Source: Tubulanus polymorphus
Taxonomy: Eukaryota; Nemertea; Palaeonemertea; Tubulaniformes; Tubulanidae
Reading direction: 5' to 3'
NCBI RefSeq assembly: GCF_964204645.1
Contig: NC_134026.1
Coordinates: 13,664,450 to 13,728,449, forward strand
Length of the DNA: 64,000 bases
A program made the translations under genes and the position numbers. Under the pieces are notes generated by a model that saw only the letters and a list, made by a program, of their open reading frames with translations, searched no databases and had not been told where the DNA came from. This document shows positions 56,056-64,000 of this stretch, one piece after another. Positions within the stretch are counted from its first letter, which is position 1. The number at the start of each line of letters is the position of its first letter.

Positions 56056-57360
56056 TTAATTTATTAATAAAATTCCTGTATATTCTTCTTGAATTACAAT
56101 TTCCACCCCGGTTTCTTTCTGCAATTTAGCGATCTCTAGCTGTACATTTACGTTTTCGAGGGTCAACTTCTGACACGCTAACTTGATTCTCTTGTTATCT
56201 TCGATCAGATTCAACCATTGCTAATGATTTATGTCAGCTGCGGTTACACGTTTGGTGTTGTTGACTGCTGCAGTGCTGGTGGTTGTAGGAGTGGAACTTC
56301 CTACAGGTAAGGCTGCTTTCAGCAGATGATTTTGGTGACCGTCAGTCTCCTCGATCTCATTCTGATCAAACCATAAAATTTGTAAATGACAGCGCTGGTG
56401 TTTAAGTGCTTAGAATTGAATAAATAAATGCAATCAATGGGATTCGAACTGCTCAACCTGAACAAGTTTACCACAGAATTTCAGAATGAATATATGGATA
56501 TTGAAGGATGATATACAATACGCTAGATGTAAAACAATTTGTTTATAGTGATAATGCACAAATCGAGGTGAGTCGTTAAAAATAACAAATTTTCGACGTG
56601 AACTTAAGACATGATTAGAAGAAGGGGTGATAGGTTGTATCTAAGAGCCACGGAACCTATCACACCCATCCGCGAAATAATAGAATGCTCAAATATTCCT
56701 AGAAGTTAGCAGACGTAAACAAACAAAACGCAACTCGAAAAATAAAAATTATAACAAAATAAATAAAGTTCCAAGGTCGAAGATATGAATTGAAGGGCTA
56801 TTGATGATAGACTTGTCTTAACGTGTTAATAACCTACCTACTTAAAATGCAGGCTACTGTGCTGACGTCCCTTCGATTTTATTATTTTGTTTTTTTATCC
56901 TTTCCAAATTGTTTGTACTTAATTGACTTCACACTCGAATGTTTTTTATTGTAAGATCACCTTCACTTTCGATTGGATTGTCAGCTAATATCCCATCCCA
57001 ATTTGGCACTCCATCAGAAAGTTCGACTATCGCCGAAGTTGCCTCGTCCAACGATTTTGGAGGTGGCCCACCACCGGTTTTTGCTACTTTGTTTTTCATG
57101 ATCATCTTCTCTTGTTTCGCCTTTTTTTAACAGTTCTTCCAACAAATTTTTACTTCTGGGCCACTTCTCGTGCCGAATCCTAAACTGGAGACGGATCTTG
57201 CTATCTCGCTCCATTTCTTTTGTTTGCTTATGTTTGGTATTCCTTTCGAATAGTATAACTGACCATACAACACATCATAATTGTTTTTAACCAGATCTAC
57301 GATCATGTTCTTCTCCTCACGAGTGAAATTTTGTTTACGCTTGAGATCCGCGCTCTCCAT
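56056..57360 (-). pseudogene. Harbinger Myb/SANT-like DNA-binding protein
   Basis: Starts MESADLKRKQNFTREEKNMI at 57360 and shows a trihelix/MADF-type pattern: FTREEKNMIVDLV, KKWSEIARSV, SGPEVKICWKN. After a one- or two-base shift near 57110-57130 the expected KTGGGPPPK segment follows, then a donor (GAAG/GTGATC) near 56960. A distal exon (about 56380-56056) encodes a Thr/Ser linker and a coiled coil (LIEDNKRIKLACQKLTLEN) with one in-frame TAG near 56224. In Harbinger elements this protein brings the transposase to the DNA and nucleus. Confidence 0.78.
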
Positions 57361-57540
57361 TTTTCGACAATTTATTACTAATTAGGAATGATGCACTTTG
57401 GGTAGCCAATTCAGAATTAACTTCGGAGATAATTCAAATTAGTTAAGTTTTCGCCAATTCCCGTTTGTGAAACAGATTTAACCATCGAATTATCACCTTA
57501 TTCGAATCAATAGTTTATTCTTGTTTGTGAAACCGGGCCC

Positions 57541-57925
57541 TGGTGACCAATAACTAATGACCGTGAAACTCACCACGATCATAGACCATGTCATGAGCTA
57601 GGCCTACATCTTTGCAACTGATTTTGGTAACAAAATATGCATAGGTACGAATATAATATAGAAATATTAAGTTTTTGTACAAAGCCCCCGGTGGGCATAT
57701 ACAAAAACCAATGACCTTGAAACACACCACGATCATAGAACACATTATGAGCCACAACTTTCCAATTGATTGTGCTAACAAAATATGCTTAGGTATCAAT
57801 AGGCTATAATGTGGAAAAACTTTTATCCACCTACGAATGAGGTACTGATGATAAATTAATATTTTTGGGCACAAAAAGGTCACAGGACGGCCATCTTGAT
57901 CCATCGACCAAGAGGAGGAGTGAGT
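57541..57925 (+). mobile_element. DINE-like copy, right of the Harbinger insertion
   Basis: It resumes with CTGGTGACCAATAACTAATG and contains two core units. It jumps to the right arm (GGCCATCTTGATCC) and is cut at about 57925 by the next element. Confidence 0.75.
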
Positions 57926-59361
57926 TCAAAGCGGAATTAAGTAAAAAAAACCATCTAAAACAGCTATTGAAACTCATGACAAGATAAAATGCCAGACCCG
58001 CGAACGTAATAGAAAACTGCGCAATAAGTCGCGTGAATCTATTGCTGCTGCCGAGTCCCCAGCCCGTAAACAATTGCGAATAAAACTTAAAACCCCAATT
58101 AATAATCGAAACTAGGAATGCGGTTGAAAAACAACGTCATGAATGGCGCAAACATAAGCGGGACGAAAGGTCGCGGTGGTCGGCTCAAAAACGCCGGCGA
58201 GTTCACGAGTATGATTGAAAAACGAAAACAAGCTAAAAAGACCTGACCAGTTCCGGAACCACCCAAGCGAGTCTTTGTCTCATGGCTGCAAACATTCTCT
58301 ATATAATGCAACTCATAAGGCCAGTAAGTCGTTACCGAAAAACAAAAAGCAAACATCGGAGGTAGTCGCGCAACTGGCCCACTGATGTTTTAAACCCATC
58401 CTCATCGCAAGCAGCCGAAGATATAATCGGACAAAAAATTCGGCAAATAAAGGGGAGCCACGGCGTTGTCATGGCAAAACCATTGGCACTTGCATATACA
58501 CAGGCAAAAAAAAGTAGCAGTATTCGTCGGCTCTCGCATACCAGTAGCTTGAACCGGGCCACCATTAAAAAGATCATTCAGTGCCGTGACGTAGGCCTAT
58601 TACCAAGAAAAAAAAGAGTTGGTTGTCAGTTGCCACAAAAAAATCTGTGAACGCATTCTATATGCGCGAAGATGTTTCGCGTATAATGCCTGAAAAGCGA
58701 TATGCCACCAAAGAGGGTCCGGGGCATTTCATGACATGTTCCCTGAAGGCTGCATTTAAAATGTATAAAAAAGAAAACCCCCATGTAAAGCTGGGCTTTA
58801 CAAAATTCACTTAGTTACGACCAAGAAATGTAAGATTAATGAATACAGTGCACATGTGTATACTGTGAGAACATTTGATTTAAATGTGCTGCGCTATCAT
58901 TCAACTCAGTTGCTCACGAGGTCCGAAGCAAAAATGAGCTTACAGAATGTCAGAAATCTGATGCAGACAGGTTTCACAAAAGAGCCTGTGTGCTTGGCAT
59001 TTGTGAGAACTGTAGGGACCATGACTCAACCATCGATAAACTTTTCCCAGATGTACCCAGCGACCAGCTCATTACATGGAACCACTGGGAAAAGAAAAAA
59101 CTACACGAGAACTCTCAGCCGAAATATGTGCTTGAAACGAAACAACAAACGACTGCTGAATGTAAAACGGAGTTAAAAGATGATCTGAAGAAATGTGGTG
59201 GTGTAACTTTTGTTCGCCACACATTTACGTCAGGGTGGCAGACGAAGCACTATTTAGAAATCAAATCTAAATTACCTGAGAATTGGGTTCTCATAATCTG
59301 TGATTTTGTCAAAAATCGAGAGATCCAGTACCAAGACGAAGTGAAGAGCGCTTTCTTTTGA
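57926..59361 (+). pseudogene. Broken transposon-type gene (basic N terminus, DFxxN...YQDE C terminus)
   Basis: The first part, in several frames, is very basic (for example AISRVNLLLL out of frame, RHEWRKHKRDERSRW in frame near 58135-58180). The middle ORF 58623-58814 reads MSVATKKSVNAFYMREDVSR and ends FKMYKKENPHVKLGFTKFT. The last ORF 58990-59361 has LGICENCRDHDSTID, FVRHTFTSGWQ and IICDFVKNREIQYQDEVKSAFF-like residues in two blocks (IICDFVKN and YQDEV). I recognise this as a widespread unnamed invertebrate transposon family whose DF-EN-Y-DE region probably forms part of an RNase-H-type active site; the family name is unknown to me. At least four stops or shifts separate the pieces. Confidence 0.6.
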
Positions 59362-59389
59362 AAGCCACAAGTAACCTTGCACCTTTGTG

Positions 59390-60130
59390 TGGCTTATTAT
59401 AATTCTCCCAACAAACCAGTTGTGTGCCATACACAACAGGTCCCGCTATCTGCGTCAACTGCCGAAGCTGTACAGTGAAGAAGTATACTAAAGTATATCG
59501 TATCCACGTAACTACAACGCAGCCACTATGTATAGCGCCGGGATTTCCCCCATTTCCTAGTATGGAATACTGCGTGCACGTCACCGGGAGATAATTATTT
59601 ACGTACGCTACATTTCCGTCAGTTGTAGCGTGCGAACACTTTTCGCGGTATGTCGGTTATTTTATATCTGAGGCAGGGATTGATGTAAGAACGGTATCAT
59701 ATAGAAGAACATTATACTAGGTCATAAATAATAGTTTCAAATGTTTTTCTAATATCAAATCCGGGAAATTAGATTTTACCGATGATATTTCCGTCCACAC
59801 AATTCATATTTTCAGTACATATTTTACAGCTTTTAATGTAGAGCTAAGCTGTCGTAGTATTCACTTACCTTAGAACATTCCTTCCTTTGATTATTGATGA
59901 ATGATTTAACCTTGTAAGACGCTGATCCTTAAAATACAGCTGGTCAACTTTCATAAGGCATTTTTAAGCCAAAATGAGTTCCCAAAATAAAAGGCGTTTT
60001 TTTAAAGCAAATCATATTTATTTATCTTTTAACATATTTTTTCCTGTATTTCTAAGAGCATATGAAATCTTGTTCTGGCGAATTTCAAATTTTTTCCATC
60101 CGAGGTAAACGATGGTACACAGTATAATGA
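59390..60130. other. No gene seen
   Basis: May include the 3' end of the element before it. No repeat or exon was recognised. A short DINE-like piece follows at about 60135-60230 (AAACCAAATATCAAGACATT, AACTGGATTCCGTCTATGG). Confidence 0.45.
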
Positions 60131-60299
60131 AATCTGTCATAAACCAAATATCAAGACATTACCTTGAAGCGTTTTCAAAACTTCCAAAAATAACTGGATT
60201 CCGTCTATGGACGGACGAAAGTTTACCATGTCATCGACGGAGGTTTGTCATGTCTTCAATCGCATCATTATAGGCGTTTAACCCGAGATTTTAACCGCG

Positions 60300-61325
60300 T
60301 TAAACCGATTAGGCCTATGCCTCATTACCAATGAAATATGGAAATACAAAGTTATTCTACTATTCAACGCCTCCTGGTAACCATATGCAAAACCCAATGA
60401 CCTTGAAACTCACCACAATCATAGAACATGTCATGAACTACAACTTTGCAATTGATCATGGTAACAAAATATGCCTAGGTACCAATCTAATAAGGAAATA
60501 CTAAGATACTCTATAATTCAACGCCCCCTGGTGACCATATAGAAAATGTATTTCCTTAAAACTCACCACAATCATAGACGATGTCATGAGCTAAAACTTT
60601 GCAATTGATTGTGGTAACAAAATATGTATTGGTAAAAATATAATATAGAAATACTAAGATATTGTATTATTCAACGCCCCCTGGTGGCCATATACAAAAA
60701 CCAATGACCTTGAAACTCACCAAAATCATAGAACACATTATGGGCTGAAACTTTCTAATCGATTGCGGTAACATATTATGCTTAGGTATCAATATAATAT
60801 GGAAAAACTTTTTCCCACCTACGAATGAGTACTGATGTCACCAAGATGGCCGTCAATTGGCCGTCAATTGGGCCATAATTGGCTGATCCAAAATACCTGT
60901 CTCAGGTATAAATTTCTCTTTCCTAAAAATACCCATCACAAATTGCAATTAGAAATGACAAACCAGTAGGAAGCTACAGGACTCAGAATTCAGGCCAAAA
61001 TTTTTGGGCACTAAATATGAAATATGGAAATACAAAGTTATTCTACTATTCAACTTCCCCTGGTGACCATATGCAAAACCCAATGACCTTAAAACTCACC
61101 ACAATCGTAGTACATGTCATGAAATACAACTTTGCAATTGATCATGGTAACAAAATATGCCTACGTACCAATCTAATAAGGAAATACTAAGCCATTCTAC
61201 TATTCAACGCCCCCTGGCGGCTATATGGAATAGCTAATGTCCTTAAAAACTCACCACAATCATAGACGATGTCATGAACTACAACTTTGCAATTGATCAT
61301 GGTAACAAAATATACCTAGGTACCA
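60300..61325 (+). mobile_element. Two DINE-like copies, partial, in the same orientation
   Basis: 60310-61015 has three core units and the start of the right arm, with an 11-bp local duplication (GGCCGTCAATT twice at about 60848-60870). A second set of core units begins at 61016 (AATATGGAAATACAAAGTTA) and stops at 61325. Confidence 0.75.
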
Positions 61326-61640
61326 ATCTATAGTTATATAATTTGTTTTTACTCTGAACTGTTTAGAATTGCTGTGGTTTCCACGGTACCCCTTGATGTT
61401 TTATTGCTTGGTTTGTTTATCTTTGTTTTTGACACACTGCTTCTATTTTAGATCCTGTGAGTTTATATGCTTTGTTACTTGTTTTTCTGGTCATTCCACC
61501 AGATGATGGCTGTTAGTCAACAGCCAAAATGTTGTGGTTTCGTAAGAATAAATTTAATCGTATAATTTCAAATTCGAAGTGTGGGATTTCTTCATTTATC
61601 TACAGTATACATGGATTATAGTGTTTATTCGACAACTTAC
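61326..61640 (+). mobile_element. Insertion with a degenerate hammerhead-like motif
   Basis: About 315 bp interrupt the DINE-like element. At 61500-61545 CCAGATGATGGCTGTTAGTC is followed by AACAGCCAAAATGTTG. The stem GGCTGTT/AACAGCC is perfect, but the flanking core bases (CAGATGA instead of CUGANGA; AAAA instead of GAAA) are each one change from a hammerhead. AATAAA lies near 61552. Possibly a worn Penelope-type piece. Confidence 0.4.
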
Positions 61641-62150
61641 CTGTCTCAGGTATAAAACATCCCTTTCCAAAGAATACCCATCACAAATTGCAATGAGAGA
61701 TGGCAAACCAGTAGGAAGCTACAGGACCTAGAATTCTGGCTAAAATTGACATTTTAGGGCACTAAAAAGGTCATAGGACGGCCATCATGAGTCAGATCGT
61801 CCCAACTTTTCTTATGCTGATGGGCCCTTGGTAGATTCAAATATGAACGAAAGATCAAGGTAATTGATCAAAAGGTCTTCAAAATTTCCCTTGAAAACTT
61901 TGAAAATGTGTAAAAAGTGCTGATTTTGGCAAACAACAATGGCTGCCAGTCGGCCATCTTGAATCTGACAGGGCCAGTTTTTGGGCTGAAGATGTGTCTA
62001 GGGTAGATACATGTATAAACCAAATATCAAGACATTATCTTGAAGCGTCTTCAAAACTTCCAAAAATAACTGGATTCCGTCTATGGACGGACGACGGACG
62101 AAAAGTGAACGCAATAGCCCGCTGGGATTTAAGTCCCAAGTGGGCTAAAA
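61641..62150 (+). mobile_element. DINE-like right arm with complete 3' end
   Basis: ACCTGTCTCAGGTATAAAAC through CGGACGACGGACGAAAAGTG to GCCCGCTGGGATTTAAGTCC and GTGGGCTAAAA. Confidence 0.85.
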
Positions 62151-63108
62151 ATGCATCAAGAATTGGTGTAGGCATCGTGCTGAAAATAAATCCAAGATGG
62201 ATGGCAACCCTGGTGGACACAAGGGGTAGACATTTCACCTACCAAAATTCTTACACCTAGTATCTTGAAAATGCACCAAGAATTGCAGGCCGTTTCGTGC
62301 TAGAAATTCAAGATGGCTGACCTTGCGGCCATATTTGAAGGCCGATGACCTCCATATACAAAAGGCATGGACAGATTGACCCTGATCCTCACACCAAATT
62401 TTCTGATAATCCATCAAGAATTGCGGGCTGCATCGGCAAACAAGAAATTCAACATGGCCACCCCAATGGCAGCCATATTTGATCACCAATGACATTTTTT
62501 TACAATATGGGTGGATATCTCACCAGACCCAATCTTCATGCTAATTTTCAAAAAGATTCATAGCAAATTACAGGCGAATTACTGTGTCGAATTCAATTCA
62601 ATTCCAGAGGTCCTGGCTTAGGCCTATGTAATATGAGTCAATTAAGATTCGACTTTTTGAAAAACCAGCACAGATGCCCATTCAAATCACATGTAATTAA
62701 AAAGTGCTCCTTAGTTTGATGTCCCTGTTTTCATCGCGCATGTGGTTAAAATTATTGTTTACATCGCAAGTCTTCAACAGCTGATACGACCGCACCCGCG
62801 TCTGTCAATCATCTTAATTGATTCACATACTAAAATGCACACTATGAAAAAACTATGCGGTGGATCAATCCGGAATTTTTTAGTAGATGTCAGACAATAG
62901 GTACCTTTCTTTAAAGGTTTAATTGTTGTATGTCATTAACAATCAGTTATACAGTACTTTATTCATAACTTTGAAGCGGCGCACCGGCAGCAAACGCTCA
63001 AGCAAGGTCAGTCACGTAGGCCAACGATAACACGAAACAGACCACGGTTTTGCCGGTTAAGAGCGTCTCTCCACATAAATTAGAGGGACTGTAATGGACC
63101 ATTTGTTG
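62151..63108 (+). repeat. R2 dispersed repeat, second near full-length copy
   Basis: It begins right after the DINE-like 3' end and ends TGGACCATTTGTTGACA, the same right end as 10965. Compared with 10020-10965 it carries an extra TTGAAGCGGCGCACCGGCAG segment near 62971. Confidence 0.8.
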
Positions 63109-63512
63109 ACACTAACCTGTAATAAGCTTCGTATGGATACAATCAAGATAATTCCACCCTATAATTCCACAATTCAACGATCGACATACAACGCGCAGCT
63201 TAAACATGGCGCCGCCATTCAATACGCTAGTCACGATGTATCTCTACACGCATCAAAATCACACTTGAATTACAAGTTTTGACTTAGGACAAACGATCGA
63301 AATCTAGCAAGTTGATTGGGAAAATAGCAGCACAATAGTTTAAAAAAGTTGATAAACCACCTCCGACTGTCTAATCATTTAAAAACTTCGCGTTCACATG
63401 GAACTATTTCCGCCTTATCACAGGTGCACTCTGCCGCCGTGATTCGCCCATTCAACGATAAAAACTTTCCCACGGTCTTACTATCGGCATTTTCTAATAA
63501 TTTAGGGAAATA
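63109..63512. other. No gene seen
   Basis: Apparently unique sequence between R2 and R3, with no supported ORF. Confidence 0.5.
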
Positions 63513-64000
63513 TCTTAAATAAATTGCCCATTGGCAAGGTGTGGTTTACCTTGAAAGCTAGAGGTTGTTTGGAGTAAGGGCATTGCTTGAAAAAATCTCT
63601 TTAATTCGTGACTTGAAAGTTCTAGAAATATATATTGTTTTTTATCTTTCTTAAAGAATTATTTTGTAGTCAAATAAGACCAAAGATAAACATCTGTTTA
63701 TGGTCTACGTCCAAAATTTCGTAGGGTACAGGCAGGGGCGGCATTGCGAACTATTTTACATTTTCAAAAAAACATTTTTCACAATATGAAAAAATATTCA
63801 AATAAAATTCATATGGTGTCACATATCAGAGGGTGGCTGAATATTGAGTCTCGAAACCTCTTCCAATGTATGATCGCGGAAGCTAAAACATCGGGTGTAG
63901 TATTAGATCGTTTTAAATCCTGGAATTTACCACTACAATATTCAGACCTCGACCTATATACCTAAAGTTTGCTGCTTAGTATTTTCAGGTCACAAGAAAT
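63513..64000 (+). repeat. R3 dispersed repeat, cut by the window edge
   Basis: It starts TAAATAAATTGCCCATTGGC and is collinear with 45470-45965. It also shares the reading TCGTTTTAAATCCTGGAATT. It continues past the window. Confidence 0.8.

Larger units (their letters stand above)
54355..57540. mobile_element. PIF/Harbinger transposon, two genes, inactive
   Basis: The ends carry GCCCGGTTTCAC and GTGAAACCGGGC as inverted repeats, with ATTAA and TTCGAAT-like words next to them. It holds a transposase gene (plus) and a Myb/SANT-like gene (minus), the standard Harbinger pair, arranged convergently. It splits a DINE-like core unit. The expected 3-bp duplication is unclear (TCA or CCT-type context). 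Confidence 0.85.

Overview
This window reads as nuclear DNA of an invertebrate animal. Genes are split by GT-AG introns, the two host exons match a conserved metazoan phosphatase, and most of the rest is nested mobile DNA. TAGGCCTA-like words are frequent, which I loosely associate with echinoderm or hemichordate genomes; that placement is weak. The only host gene I can defend is INPP5A (type I inositol 1,4,5-trisphosphate 5-phosphatase) on the minus strand. Consecutive exons lie at 29107-29207 and 18510-18597 and join in exact reading phase, so 18598-29106 is intron. The flanking DNA is probably more INPP5A intron, with the remaining exons outside the window or missed.

Layout. 1-1615: diverged repeats. 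1616-9849: a nearly intact 8.2-kb KDZ-superfamily (Kyakuja/Dileera/Zisupton) DNA transposon. It has terminal inverted repeats, subterminal repeat arrays, a 10-exon transposase gene (minus) and a convergent 6-exon gene (plus) for a protein with an NRF1/erect-wing-like DNA-binding segment. 11247-13720: broken hAT-like transposase. 14468-17802: nested non-autonomous elements, including a Penelope-type fragment with a hammerhead ribozyme core, a piggyBac-like MITE, a Helentron/DINE-like element with a 154-bp tandem core, and a hAT-like MITE. 21116-22042: Foldback-like element with inverted minisatellite arms and a 9-bp target duplication. 30408-39130: decayed Ty3/Gypsy retrotransposon. A 3.4-kb DNA transposon with a broken transposase sits at 32657-36051, and the reverse transcriptase lies out of order, downstream of the integrase. 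54355-57540: two-gene PIF/Harbinger transposon with damaged catalytic sites. 57926-59361: another broken transposon-type ORF.

The commonest repeat, here called the DINE-like family, has a left end near ACTAGGGGTCC, a core of about 154-bp tandem units, a right arm, and a palindromic 3' end. It recurs in both orientations through the window. Two more dispersed families are called R2 (10020-10965, 17802-18330, 62151-63108) and R3 (42910-43475, 45476-46140, 63513-64000). Almost every long ORF is transposon coding sequence. Many breaks are single-base changes, so either decay or assembly indels could explain them.

All calls were made by eye. No alignment, profile search or RNA evidence was available.
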